Source of the DNA: an uncultured Actinomycetes bacterium
GTDB taxonomy: Bacteria > Actinomycetota > Acidimicrobiia > Acidimicrobiales > RAAP-2
DNA: 64,000 bases
Assembly (NCBI GenBank): GCA_903870905.1
Contig: CAIQEU010000038.1
Span: forward strand, 1 to 64,000
Reading direction: 5' to 3'
This document shows positions 30,925 through 39,772 of this stretch, one piece after another. Below the pieces are notes generated by a model that worked only from the letters and a program-made list of their open reading frames with translations, made no database searches and was not told where the DNA came from. Numbering within the stretch: the first letter of the stretch is position 1; every line of letters starts with the position of its first letter. A program made the position numbers and the translations under genes.

Positions 30925-32592
30925 TCAGAAATCGCTGGTGGTGTCGGCTGCATCGGCGACGACGACTGGCGGCAGGGATGGGCCGGCGGGAGCGCTCGAG
31001 GTGCCGTAACCCGAGCCATAGCCATAGCCATAGCCATAGCCGTAGCCGTAGCCGTAGCCGTAGCCGTAGCCGTAGCCGTAGCCATATCCGTAGCGGTAGT
31101 AGATGTACGAGTCGGACTCGGGAGCCCGGTTGAGGACGAGGCCCACCACGTTGGCGTCGACCTGTCGGAGCATCTCATAGGCCCGACCCGTGTTGCGTCG
31201 CGTGGAGATGTCGGCGGTGGCAATGAAGATCGTTGCATCGGCGGTTCCAGCGAGCACCAGGGCGTCGGTGACTGGGAGGATTGGGGCGGAGTCCAAGATG
31301 ACGAGGTCGTAGTCCTCGGACAACTTCCGAATGATCGCTCGCGCCTTGGGGCCAGCGAGGAGCTCTGCGGGATTCGGAGGAATGGGTCCAGAGGGAAGCA
31401 CGCTCAGCGTGGGGATACCCTCCACCTCGCTGACGGCTTGGTCGAGCTCGCAGTCACCAATCAGGACGCTCGTGAGGCCCTGCTCGTTCGAGGCGCCGAA
31501 GAAGTTGTGGACGCGAGGCTTGCGGAGGTCGCAACCGACGACGATGACCCGCTGTCCAGCTGAGGCAATGGTGTAGGCGAGGTTGGCCGCCACCGTGGTC
31601 TTGCCGTCTGTTGCCGCAGCAGAGGTCACGAGCAGGGTCTTGACTGGTTCATCGAGGCTCAGGAACTGCAGTGACGTGCGCAGTCCACGGAAGGCTTCAG
31701 CAGTCGGTGATTTCGGCTGCTCGGCGGCGACGAGGAACGACGTTGATCGGTCCTGCCATTCACGAATCTGCGGAATGAGTCCAATGGTGGCGAATCCCGG
31801 GAAGACGCGCTCGAGGTCGGCCTTGTTGCGGACCTTGTCGTCCATGAACTCTCGGAGGAGCGCGAGGGCCACGCCAATGGCGAGCCCAACGACGGCTGCG
31901 AGCATGGCATCAGACGTTGGTTTCGGAGCGATGGGTGCCTTCGGCGTCCCAGCGGGGGAGAGCAGCACGCCCGCTTGCTGGCTGACGTTGAGGTTGAGGC
32001 TGGCGAGCAGGCCTTCCCACTTGTTGATGCGAGTCTGCACCGATTGGAGCTGGCTCACCGCAGCAATCCGCAGCGGAGAGCCTTTCGGCAACTTCACGAT
32101 GGCGATGGCCAAGGCCCTCTGCTGCGCTTGGGCGCTCGCAATTTCATTCTGGAGAATGCTCGCGGTGGCGAAGGCCCCGATGATGCCTTGCTGCTGGTGG
32201 AACTTATTGAATGCCCGGGGGATGGCGTTGGCGCACTGTTGGGCTTCGACGGGATCGGTGGCGACGATGGAGATCGTCATCACCGGCGAGTTGCCCTGCT
32301 GCGTGATGGTGGGGTTCGGGCAGGCGAAACCCAACTGCGTTCGGACAATGGTGGTGACCGCGGGAGAGTGCATCGTGTACATCGCCGTCGTCACCTGTTG
32401 GTTGACGTTCTGGGGCTTCGCATTCAACTGGAACGTGCTCTGGGCTTTGTAGGTCGGTGAGATCGTTGAGTCGTAGGCAATCATGAGCCCAATGGCGACC
32501 AAGATGGCGAGGACGACCGCAATCTTGCGACGCCAAACGATGGCGAAGTAACTGCCGATGGAGACGTCTTGAAGGGTCTGGTTCTCAGCCAC
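30925..32592 (-). CDS. Polysaccharide co-polymerase fused to BY-type tyrosine kinase, with Tyr-Gly repeat tail
   Basis: This 555-residue protein has a Wzz-type region between two membrane segments (24-40 and about 230-247) and a cytoplasmic kinase domain. Kinase motifs are SAAATDGKTT (Walker A, about 324-333), VGCDLRKP (Walker A', 352-359) and VILDSAP (Walker B, 431-437). The C-terminus (about 496-533) has 17 tyrosines, 13 of them in consecutive Tyr-Gly dipeptides, the presumed autophosphorylation cluster. Such proteins control chain length and export of Wzy-made polymers. GTG 32592 is preferred to ATG 32601 because TAGGAT precedes it by 7 bases. The tail is encoded by a hexanucleotide repeat. 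Confidence 0.93.
   Translation of the reverse strand: MAENQTLQDVSIGSYFAIVWRRKIAVVLAILVAIGLMIAYDSTISPTYKAQSTFQLNAKPQNVNQQVTTAMYTMHSPAVTTIVRTQLGFACPNPTITQQGNSPVMTISIVATDPVEAQQCANAIPRAFNKFHQQQGIIGAFATASILQNEIASAQAQQRALAIAIVKLPKGSPLRIAAVSQLQSVQTRINKWEGLLASLNLNVSQQAGVLLSPAGTPKAPIAPKPTSDAMLAAVVGLAIGVALALLREFMDDKVRNKADLERVFPGFATIGLIPQIREWQDRSTSFLVAAEQPKSPTAEAFRGLRTSLQFLSLDEPVKTLLVTSAAATDGKTTVAANLAYTIASAGQRVIVVGCDLRKPRVHNFFGASNEQGLTSVLIGDCELDQAVSEVEGIPTLSVLPSGPIPPNPAELLAGPKARAIIRKLSEDYDLVILDSAPILPVTDALVLAGTADATIFIATADISTRRNTGRAYEMLRQVDANVVGLVLNRAPESDSYIYYRYGYGYGYGYGYGYGYGYGYGYGYGYGSGYGTSSAPAGPSLPPVVVADAADTTSDF
31015..31092. repeat. Hexanucleotide tandem repeat inside the tyrosine kinase gene
   Basis: Twelve uninterrupted units of GCC(A/G)TA run from 31015 to 31086 (four GCCATA, seven GCCGTA, one GCCATA), followed by a variant TCCGTA (31087-31092). 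On the coding (minus) strand each unit is TAC-GGC or TAT-GGC, that is Tyr-Gly. Changes in copy number would add or remove whole dipeptides without a frameshift. Confidence 0.95.
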
Positions 32593-32599
32593 GGAGCAC

Positions 32600-32605
32600 A
32601 TCCTA
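32600..32605 (-). promoter_or_regulatory. Leaderless-type -10 element (TAGGAT) for the kinase gene
   Basis: On the minus strand TAGGAT is followed by 7 bases (GTGCTCC) and GTG 32592. An ATG at 32601 overlaps the hexamer itself and is therefore unlikely to be the start. Confidence 0.6.
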
Positions 32606-32701
32606 GTTCGCAATTGCGGCAAATCCAGATCGGTGGTGAGGTTTCCCTGAAGGTATGGAGCGACCAGGTCTTCTGGCGGTACTGCTCGGGGGCACCTGTG
32701 C

Positions 32702-32707
32702 GAGAAT
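32702..32707 (+). promoter_or_regulatory. Leaderless-type -10 element (GAGAAT) for the polymerase gene
   Basis: GAGAAT is followed by GGAGCT (6 bases) and ATG 32714. GGAG could act as a ribosome binding site if transcription started further upstream, so both modes remain possible. Confidence 0.45.
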
Positions 32708-32713
32708 GGAGCT

Positions 32714-34264
32714 ATGGCTCAGACGAAGTGGGACGTTGCCACCACGGAAGAGGCGCCGCGGCGTTCGAATGGTCAGATGTGGGTGATTCTCATCGCCACC
32801 GGAGGCGTTGGCGCGCTCTTCGCTGCGGCTGCTGGAACCCACATCGCGGTGATGCTGGCACTCGTGCCCATGCTGCTCACCGTGGCGATGCTGTCACCGA
32901 AGAGTTTGCTCATTCTCCTCACCGTGTGGATGGCCGAACTCGGCCTCATCCGTCGAGTCATTCCGGGCGGCTCGTCGAGCTCATTCTCGGGAGACCCGCT
33001 GCTGATCGTCGGACCGGCAGTGATCTTCTTCCTCATCGTGGTTGCCGCCAACGGCGGAGCGTTTCGCGAGCGGAGTGCGTTGGCGAAGTCGGTGATGGCC
33101 TTCAACGTCGTGTGTGTCCTCGAAGCGTTGAATCCGAAGCAAGGCGGCATCACCGTTGGACTCGGTGGCCTGCTCTTCGTGCTCGTGCCCATGATGGCGT
33201 TCTGGATTGGGCGGAGCTTCCTCGAAGACTTCGAAGCCAAGACCATCGTCAAGATCGTGGCCTGGCTCGCACTCTTCTCCGCGTTCTACGGCCTCTACCA
33301 AGAGTTCCGGCACTTTCCTTCGTGGGATTCCCGCTGGATCCAGACCTCGGGGTACTCGGCGCTCAACGTCGGCAACGGCGTCGTTCGAGCATTCGGGAGT
33401 TCGGCGAGTGCCCAGGAGTACGCAGCGTTCCTCGGCGTGGGCATCGTGGCATGGCTGTCGATGCTGCTGACCTCGGCGAGTCGATGGAGGTTGGCACAAA
33501 TCGTCCCCGTTGGGGTGATCGCTGACGCGCTGTACTACGAGGCCCAGCGGACCCTCCTGTTCATGTCGGTCTTCGCGGCTGCAGTCGTCGTCGCTGCTCG
33601 GTTCAGGGTCCGCCCCACCGGCGTCATGGTCTTCGGGGCCTTAGCCATCATGGCGCTGCCGTCGGTGGCGTCAACGCTCGGTGGTTCCTCGTCGAACTGT
33701 CAACAGGGTCAGGCGGCGTGTCAGCTCTCGCAGCGGTCGAACACCATCGCCAATCCCACAGGCTCGAACACGACGTTCTCGGGCCACGTCGCAGAGACGA
33801 GGAAGGGGGTGGCGGCGGCGTTCACACGCCCCCTCGGCAGCGGTGTTGGCTCCACCACGCTGGCTGCATCTCGGTTCAATACCGCACGAGCAGGGCGTGG
33901 GACGGAATTCGACCCTGGAAACGCTGGCACCTCGCTCGGCATCGTGGGGCTCCTGCTCTACATCGTCATGGTGTACTTGGTCTTTCGGTACTGCTACCGA
34001 TCAGCGATCTTGTCGGGCGATGCCGTGGGGCTCTTCGCCCTCGGTATTGCCAGCGTCGACCTGCTGCAGTGGCTGAACGGCGACCTCTACTCGGTGACCT
34101 GGCTCACCTGGCTGTTCATTGGTTGGGCGGAGCACCGCGCCCGCAGGCCAGTGGTCGACGAGGTGGTCGACGAACCGGTCCGCGTGCACCCCGCGACGAC
34201 GCCAGCGCTTCCTCCGGCGTTCACCGCACCAACCATTCCGGTGCGGCGCTCGCGCTGGTCGTGA
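32714..34264 (+). CDS. Polysaccharide polymerase, Wzy / O-antigen ligase type
   Basis: This 516-residue membrane protein has about ten hydrophobic segments, with a long loop between residues 320 and 400 (NCQQGQAACQLSQRSN and GSGVGSTTLAASRF), as expected for Wzy or WaaL family proteins, whose sequences are poorly conserved. HVAETRKGVAAAF and PLGSGVGS resemble the catalytic-loop region of ligases. It should polymerise undecaprenyl-linked repeat units outside the membrane. It is the first gene of the rightward polysaccharide operon and diverges from the kinase gene; the next gene begins within its stop codon (TGATG) or at 34303. Confidence 0.75.
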   Translation: MAQTKWDVATTEEAPRRSNGQMWVILIATGGVGALFAAAAGTHIAVMLALVPMLLTVAMLSPKSLLILLTVWMAELGLIRRVIPGGSSSSFSGDPLLIVGPAVIFFLIVVAANGGAFRERSALAKSVMAFNVVCVLEALNPKQGGITVGLGGLLFVLVPMMAFWIGRSFLEDFEAKTIVKIVAWLALFSAFYGLYQEFRHFPSWDSRWIQTSGYSALNVGNGVVRAFGSSASAQEYAAFLGVGIVAWLSMLLTSASRWRLAQIVPVGVIADALYYEAQRTLLFMSVFAAAVVVAARFRVRPTGVMVFGALAIMALPSVASTLGGSSSNCQQGQAACQLSQRSNTIANPTGSNTTFSGHVAETRKGVAAAFTRPLGSGVGSTTLAASRFNTARAGRGTEFDPGNAGTSLGIVGLLLYIVMVYLVFRYCYRSAILSGDAVGLFALGIASVDLLQWLNGDLYSVTWLTWLFIGWAEHRARRPVVDEVVDEPVRVHPATTPALPPAFTAPTIPVRRSRWS

Positions 34265-34290
34265 TGCATGGCCGAGGAGCGAATGGTGCG

Positions 34291-34296
34291 TATCGT
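34291..34296 (+). promoter_or_regulatory. Internal leaderless-type -10 element (TATCGT)
   Basis: TATCGT is followed by CCGACG (6 bases) and GTG 34303, the natural N-terminus of the glycosyltransferase. The same hexamer with the same spacing drives aminopeptidase P at 20870. Confidence 0.5.
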
Positions 34297-34302
34297 CCGA
34301 CG

Positions 34303-35430
34303 GTGACGGTCGTCGCCCACGCCATTGATCGGTCAGGTCAGGGGATGGAGCGCCTCCACGCCCGACTCATCGAAGAGTTGTCGGAGGAGTTTCGCTTCGT
34401 GGTGATCACCGGGTCGATCGACGCCGCAACGGCGGCATGGGCCGACGAGATCGTCAAGGTCCGCATTCCTCGTCGTCCGATTCCCCTTCGATTCGCCGTG
34501 TTCGCGCTCACCGCATCGTTCGCCCTGTGGCGCCGACGAGGTGCGTCCCTCGTCCACACCTGCGGGGCAATTGTCCTCCCCCAGGTGGACTTCATCTCAG
34601 TGCACCTGTGTCAGGCCGGCGTGATCGCCGCCAATGGGGGCAGGCTCGCTCCCCGTGGTGCATCGAGAGTTCGGTCGGTGAACACCGCCGTGTTGAAGAT
34701 CATGGCGCGAGCGATGGAACGACGTGCCTTCACCCATGGAGCGTCGGCCATGGTTGTGGCCGAACGTGGCCGGGCTGAAATTTCCCGGTTCTACCCCAAC
34801 ACACCGGTCATCCTCACGGAGAACGCCGTGCCCGATCTCCCGGCACCGACGGTTGCCCGAGCAGCGATGCGACAGGCGCTCGGGGTCGAGGACCGCCGAG
34901 TCATCCTCATGGTGGGCGGTGATTGGGCGTTGCGCGGCGTTGGGCTCGTCCTCGAGGCATTGACCATGCTCGACGACGACGTCGTCCTCGTCGTGGTCGG
35001 GCGGGGGGACGCTGCGTCGCTCCGCCGAGCGGCTGGCGAACGAGGGCTGGCCAACCGAGTGGTGCTCCTCGGTCAGCGCAGTGACCTCGCTGACCTCTAC
35101 GGCGCAGCCGATGTCTTCGTCGTTGCCAGCGCCTACGAGACGTTCTCACTCGTTCTCGTTGAGGCCGCCCGTTCGCACCTGCCCATCGTCACGACGAATG
35201 TCGGGGTTGCCTCGACATTGCACGATGGAGCTGATGGTCCAGGACTGCTCCTCGCGGAGCGGACCCCCGAGGCTCTTGCAGCGGGAATCGCTGACGTCTT
35301 GGCCGACCCGGTCGCCAGCGTGGCTCGGGCCGAGCGGGCATTCGAGCGCAGCCAACGGTTTACCGTCGATCGACTCGTGAGCGCAGTCCGCGCTGCCTAC
35401 CATGCCGCGGGGGAGGGTCCACGATCGTGA
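34303..35430 (+). CDS. Glycosyltransferase family 4-like protein
   Basis: This 375-residue GT-B enzyme starts TVVAHAIDRSGQGMERLHAR, like other GT4 N-terminal domains, and has a C-terminal donor-binding domain with ILMVGGDWALRGVGLVLEAL, GQRSDLADLYGAADVFVVAS and ETFSLVLVEAARS (the E-x7-E site). It should add one sugar to the lipid-linked repeat unit. The start is uncertain: GTG 34303 fits both the family N-terminus and a leaderless promoter, while ATG 34264 overlaps the polymerase stop and would add 13 residues. Its stop overlaps the next gene as GTGA. Confidence 0.85.
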   Translation: MTVVAHAIDRSGQGMERLHARLIEELSEEFRFVVITGSIDAATAAWADEIVKVRIPRRPIPLRFAVFALTASFALWRRRGASLVHTCGAIVLPQVDFISVHLCQAGVIAANGGRLAPRGASRVRSVNTAVLKIMARAMERRAFTHGASAMVVAERGRAEISRFYPNTPVILTENAVPDLPAPTVARAAMRQALGVEDRRVILMVGGDWALRGVGLVLEALTMLDDDVVLVVVGRGDAASLRRAAGERGLANRVVLLGQRSDLADLYGAADVFVVASAYETFSLVLVEAARSHLPIVTTNVGVASTLHDGADGPGLLLAERTPEALAAGIADVLADPVASVARAERAFERSQRFTVDRLVSAVRAAYHAAGEGPRS

Positions 35431-37646
35431 AACAGATGGTGGTGATTGGTCTCGAGACGAGTGCGGTGCGCGCCGGGGGTCTCAATCGATACGTCGAGAA
35501 CTACGTTGCTGGGTTGCGTCGTCACGGCGTTTCGGTCACCTGCCTCGAAATCGGTGCGTCTGGCAGCCCGTCGCCTTCGGCGTCGGTACTCCGACGAGTC
35601 GGGTGGGTGGCGAGACGGGCGCGTTCGTTGCGGGCAACTCCCGTCCTCGACGTCCACTTCGCGCTCTACGGAGCGATCCCGATGGTGATGGCTCCGAGGG
35701 GGACGCATCGCATCGTCCACTTCCATGGTCCCTGGGCAAAAGAGAGCGGGGTTGAGGGGGCATCGCCGCTCGTGCAACGGGCCAAGCATGCCGTCGAGCG
35801 GTTCGTCTACCGTCGTGCCACCGTCGTCGTGGTGCTCTCCGACGCCTTCAAAGACCTCCTCGTGGAGGACTACGGGGTTGCCCCACATCGCATCACCGTG
35901 ATTGGAGGTGGCGTCGACACCGCGCACTTCTCCCCCGGGGATCGAGCGGCCGCTCGTGCATCGTTCAACCTCGACGGTGATGGTCCGGTACTCGTGATGG
36001 TGCGCCGCTTGGTCAATCGCATGGGTCACGAGATCCTCATCGAGGCACTCGGCATCTTGGCGTCGATCGGCATCATGCCATCGGTTCTCATCGTCGGCGA
36101 CGGTCCGGGCCGCAGCAAGCTCGCGGCAACGATCCGCAGCGCTGGACTTGAGCACCGCGTGCACCTCCTCGGGAGCCTTCCCGACGATCGACTCCCCGAC
36201 GCCTATCGGGCGGCGGACTGCTCGGTCGTCCCATCCACCTCCTTTGAGGGATTCGGTTTGGTGGCCCTCGAATCTCTGGCCTGTGCGACGCCAGTGGTCG
36301 CGAGTCGAGTGGGCGGCATCGCCGAGTTGCTCGAGCGCTTCGACGACGACGTCCTGTGTGCGCCTGGTGATGCCACCGATTTGGCTCGGGTGCTCACCTC
36401 CGTTCTCTCCGGACATGGACCATCGAGGGAAGCCTGTCGACGCTTCTCCTTGGAACGCAGCTGGGATGCGGTGGTCGCCCAGCACCTTCGCCTCATCGCT
36501 CCCGCCCGCCACAAGGTGCTCTACCTCGGCCATGGTGCCCGCCTCAGCGGGGGTGAGCTGGCGTTGCTGCGACAACTGCCAACCCTCCATGGCGTTGCCC
36601 CAACGGTGGTGCTCGCAGAAGACGGTCCCCTCGTCGATGAGCTGACGATCCGTGGCGTCCCTGTCGAAGTCGTGGCCATGAGCCCACGATTGCGAGAGAC
36701 GCGTCGTGCTGAGGTGACTCTCCGCACGCTCGGACTCGGGAGAATGCGCGACCTCGTGGCGTATGTGGTCGAGCTTCGAGCAACGGTGAAGCGGCTCCAA
36801 CCCGACATCATCCACACCAATACCTTGAAGGCGGCACTCATTGGTGGGGTAGTCGGTCGCCTCACGAGGACGCCGGTGGTCTGGCAGGTGCGGGATCGAA
36901 TCGCGTCGGACTACCTTCCAAGCTCTGCCGTCGCCCTCGTGCGCTTCTTGTCTCGTCTCCTCCCAACCGCGGTGCTCGGGAACTCAACGTCGACCTTGGC
37001 CACCGTTCCTGGCGGGCGCTATCGAGCGGTCGTCCCGAGTCCACTCGACCCTCAGGCTGGGCCCGGTCCGCGTGGGTCTGGCCCGTTCACCGTGACCATG
37101 GTCGGACGGCTATCGCCGTGGAAGGGTCAGGACCTCTTCCTCGAAGCATTCGCCGAGGCCTTCCCCTACGGTGACGCCCGAGCACGGATCGTGGGTGAGG
37201 CGCTCTTTGGCGAAGAGGAGTACGCCGAGGCGCTCCACGGCCTCGCCGAGGCCCTTGGTATTGCCGACCGAGTGGAGTTCCTCGGGTTTCGTCGCGACAT
37301 CGCCGAGCTGCTCCAGACGAGCGACGTGCAGGTGGTGGCCTCCCGCATCCCCGAACCCTTCGGCAACGTCGTGCTCGAGGGGATGGCCTGCGGCGTGGCC
37401 GTCGTGGCACCTGATGCCGGCGGTCCAGCGGAACTCCTCGTCAACGGTGAGACCGGGGTTCTCGTCCCGCCCGATGATGTCCACGCCTTGGCCGAAGCCC
37501 TCGAAGTCTTGGCCGGTGACCAAGCCCTTCGAAGTCGGCTGAGTACCGCCGCGCAACTCGATGTGGCGAAGTACCGCCCTGAGCGCTTAGCGCAGCGCTA
37601 CCTCGATTGCTACACGGCGCTCAGGGACCCGAAAGGGTGGGCGTGA
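35427..37646 (+). CDS. Fused double glycosyltransferase (GT4-GT4)
   Basis: This 739-residue protein carries two complete GT-B glycosyltransferases. Unit 1 (about 1-355) has SAVRAGGLNRYVENYVAGL, GGGVDTAHFSPGD and STSFEGFGLVALESLACATP. Unit 2 (about 360-735) has LYLGHGARLSGGELALLRQL, VGRLSPWKGQDLFLEAF and EPFGNVVLEGMACGVA. Each ends with a full E-x7-E donor site, so both may be active and add two successive sugars. The GTG start overlaps the previous stop (GTGA), with GGGAGGG upstream. Fusions of two GT4 enzymes are uncommon, and both halves look intact. Confidence 0.9.
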   Translation: MKQMVVIGLETSAVRAGGLNRYVENYVAGLRRHGVSVTCLEIGASGSPSPSASVLRRVGWVARRARSLRATPVLDVHFALYGAIPMVMAPRGTHRIVHFHGPWAKESGVEGASPLVQRAKHAVERFVYRRATVVVVLSDAFKDLLVEDYGVAPHRITVIGGGVDTAHFSPGDRAAARASFNLDGDGPVLVMVRRLVNRMGHEILIEALGILASIGIMPSVLIVGDGPGRSKLAATIRSAGLEHRVHLLGSLPDDRLPDAYRAADCSVVPSTSFEGFGLVALESLACATPVVASRVGGIAELLERFDDDVLCAPGDATDLARVLTSVLSGHGPSREACRRFSLERSWDAVVAQHLRLIAPARHKVLYLGHGARLSGGELALLRQLPTLHGVAPTVVLAEDGPLVDELTIRGVPVEVVAMSPRLRETRRAEVTLRTLGLGRMRDLVAYVVELRATVKRLQPDIIHTNTLKAALIGGVVGRLTRTPVVWQVRDRIASDYLPSSAVALVRFLSRLLPTAVLGNSTSTLATVPGGRYRAVVPSPLDPQAGPGPRGSGPFTVTMVGRLSPWKGQDLFLEAFAEAFPYGDARARIVGEALFGEEEYAEALHGLAEALGIADRVEFLGFRRDIAELLQTSDVQVVASRIPEPFGNVVLEGMACGVAVVAPDAGGPAELLVNGETGVLVPPDDVHALAEALEVLAGDQALRSRLSTAAQLDVAKYRPERLAQRYLDCYTALRDPKGWA

Positions 37647-39772
37647 GCCTCGCCGTCAGCGTCGTCATCCCGACCTTCCACCGCCCAGAGCTGCTCCGGC
37701 GATGCCTGGAGGTCCTCCTCCCACAGCTCGATGCCGTAGATGGCGGTGCAGAGATCATCTTGGGCGACGATGGGGGTGATGCCGGCTGGGCCACCGAGCT
37801 CGACCCGCGCATCTCGGTGGTGCCAACCGGTGGCGGAGGCCCTGGTCGAGCGCGCAACGGTGCCGTTCGCCACGCGTGCGGTGCGATCGTCGCCTTCACC
37901 GACGACGACGCCATCCCCGACGACGGATGGCTCGAGGCGGCGCTCAGCGTCTTGACGGCTCATCCCGAGTGGGTGGGCGTTCGCGGTGTGGTGCAGTCGG
38001 TGGCGTTCGATCCGCTCTACGAGCACTCGGTTGACGACCTGACCGGCGGGGGATACCTCACCTGCAACGTCGCATATCGCACTGATGCGCTTCGGGCAGT
38101 CGGAGGCTTCGACCCAGCGTTCTCCTTCGCCCACGAAGATCGCGACCTCGGATACCGCATCGAGCAACTCGGCACGGTGGGTCACGCCGCCGATCTCGTC
38201 GTCACGCACCCGCCACGGTCCTTCACGGTCCGAGAGTGGGCACGGCGCGGTCGATTCGTCACCGACGACTGGCTCCTCTACGCTCGATACCCAAGTCAGG
38301 CACGCGGTCTCCTCCCGGATCGATGGAAGCCACTCGAAGGCATCGTTCGGCGCTGGGTGGGATTCGGGCGGAACTCCTCGGTCATCCGCCGTTCCCCGCG
38401 GCGACTCCTCCGAGTGCTCGAGCTCGGTGTGGCGCAGGCCGCAGTGGGGCTGGTGGTGACCTGCACCACCCGTCGTCGACGCATCATCAGTGCGACGCCA
38501 CCGCCACCGATGGACGTCGACCGACCGTTGCGGATCGCCTACATGGGACCGGTGCCCAACCCGAGCGTCGGGGGTGCCCCCGGCGTTGCCGGTCTGCTCT
38601 TCGAGGACCTCGTTGCCCGGGGCGTCACCATTGACTGCTTCGTGCCGGTCTCGGTCGAGTCTGACGCACCCGACGCGTTCGCTCACGTGCCGGGCATCAC
38701 CGTGCACACGGTGCGCAGTGGGTTCGCGTTCGGCAAGTGGTACTCCAGCCACCCCATCACCAAGATGCTCTCCGCGCAGATCGCCACGGCTCGTGGGCGG
38801 TCGCTCGCTGCCAGGACCTTCCTCGAGCACCACGGGGCGCAACCATTCGACGTGCTCTACCAATTCTCCACCGTCGAGGTCTTCGGTCTTCCCCGACGGG
38901 CGAACCTTCCCCCCATCGTCACCCATCCGAGCGTGCATGCTGCCGGTGAGCTCAGGTGGCTCCGTCGGGAGTGGCCACTCGCTCGTCGGTCCCAGGGGAT
39001 GCTCCGACCACTGCTCGTGATGGCGTGGGTGGGGTCGAGAACGATCCGCCAGCGACGAGACATTCACCGGGCAACGGCAGTGCTCGCAATCTCCCCGGTC
39101 TTTGGGGAACACCTCGTCGCCGACTACGACGTCGATCCCAACCGGGTGACCGTCGTGCGCAACGTGATCGACCACCACCTCTTCGCGCCCATGGCTGATC
39201 ACGTCCGGGCAGCGGGCGCACCGCTGCGCGTCCTCGTCCTCGGTCGCATCACGGTCCGCAAAGGACTCGACGACCTCATCGCAGCCACGAGACAACTCGG
39301 CGACCTCGCAGGCCAGCTCTCCATCGACGTTATCGGCGACCACTCGTTGTGGTCGGACTACCGACCGCTCCTCCATGACCTCGATCCTGGCGTTGCCACC
39401 TACTGCGGTCACCGCTCTCGAGCGGAGGTCGCAGCGATGCTGCCCACCTACGATCTCCTCCTCCAGCTCTCGCACTACGAGCCGTTCGGACTCACGGTTG
39501 CCGAAGCGCTGGCCTGTGGCGTCCCCGTGGTGGCCACGACCGAAGTTGGTGCGGCGCAAGGTATCAACCCTCACGTCGCCGAGATCGTCCCCGTTGGTGA
39601 TGTGGCGGCGATCGTGGCGGCGCTTCGGGCACGAGTTGGCAACCGAGATGCCGGGCGAAGTGCGCTTCCCGCGCTCGCTCGAGCTGAAGCGCTGCGAACA
39701 GCGTCGGCTGCTGCGGTTGGGCCAGTCCTCGTGAACGCCCTCAGTGCCGCTGCTGGTCGGAGCGTTCAGTGA
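37643..39772 (+). CDS. Fused glycosyltransferase (GT2-GT4)
   Basis: This 709-residue protein combines an N-terminal GT-A family 2 enzyme (SVVIPTFHRPELLRRCLEV; FTDDDAIPDDGW with the metal-binding DDD; FAHEDRDLGYRI) and a C-terminal GT4 enzyme from about residue 295 (RIAYMGPVPNPSVGGAPGVA, VLVLGRITVRKGLDDLIAAT, YEPFGLTVAEALACGVPV). The linker TTRRRRIISATPPPPMDVD is Arg- and Pro-rich. GTG 37643 overlaps the preceding stop (GTGA) and has AAAGGGTGG upstream. Together with the gene before it, four glycosyltransferase domains are encoded by two consecutive genes. Confidence 0.9.
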   Translation: MSLAVSVVIPTFHRPELLRRCLEVLLPQLDAVDGGAEIILGDDGGDAGWATELDPRISVVPTGGGGPGRARNGAVRHACGAIVAFTDDDAIPDDGWLEAALSVLTAHPEWVGVRGVVQSVAFDPLYEHSVDDLTGGGYLTCNVAYRTDALRAVGGFDPAFSFAHEDRDLGYRIEQLGTVGHAADLVVTHPPRSFTVREWARRGRFVTDDWLLYARYPSQARGLLPDRWKPLEGIVRRWVGFGRNSSVIRRSPRRLLRVLELGVAQAAVGLVVTCTTRRRRIISATPPPPMDVDRPLRIAYMGPVPNPSVGGAPGVAGLLFEDLVARGVTIDCFVPVSVESDAPDAFAHVPGITVHTVRSGFAFGKWYSSHPITKMLSAQIATARGRSLAARTFLEHHGAQPFDVLYQFSTVEVFGLPRRANLPPIVTHPSVHAAGELRWLRREWPLARRSQGMLRPLLVMAWVGSRTIRQRRDIHRATAVLAISPVFGEHLVADYDVDPNRVTVVRNVIDHHLFAPMADHVRAAGAPLRVLVLGRITVRKGLDDLIAATRQLGDLAGQLSIDVIGDHSLWSDYRPLLHDLDPGVATYCGHRSRAEVAAMLPTYDLLLQLSHYEPFGLTVAEALACGVPVVATTEVGAAQGINPHVAEIVPVGDVAAIVAALRARVGNRDAGRSALPALARAEALRTASAAAVGPVLVNALSAAAGRSVQ

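Noticed and set aside
31015-31092. The hexanucleotide repeat considered as a CRISPR-like or non-coding repeat
   Set aside because: There are no spacers, units are 6 bases long, and the repeat is in frame with the kinase gene, giving Tyr-Gly.
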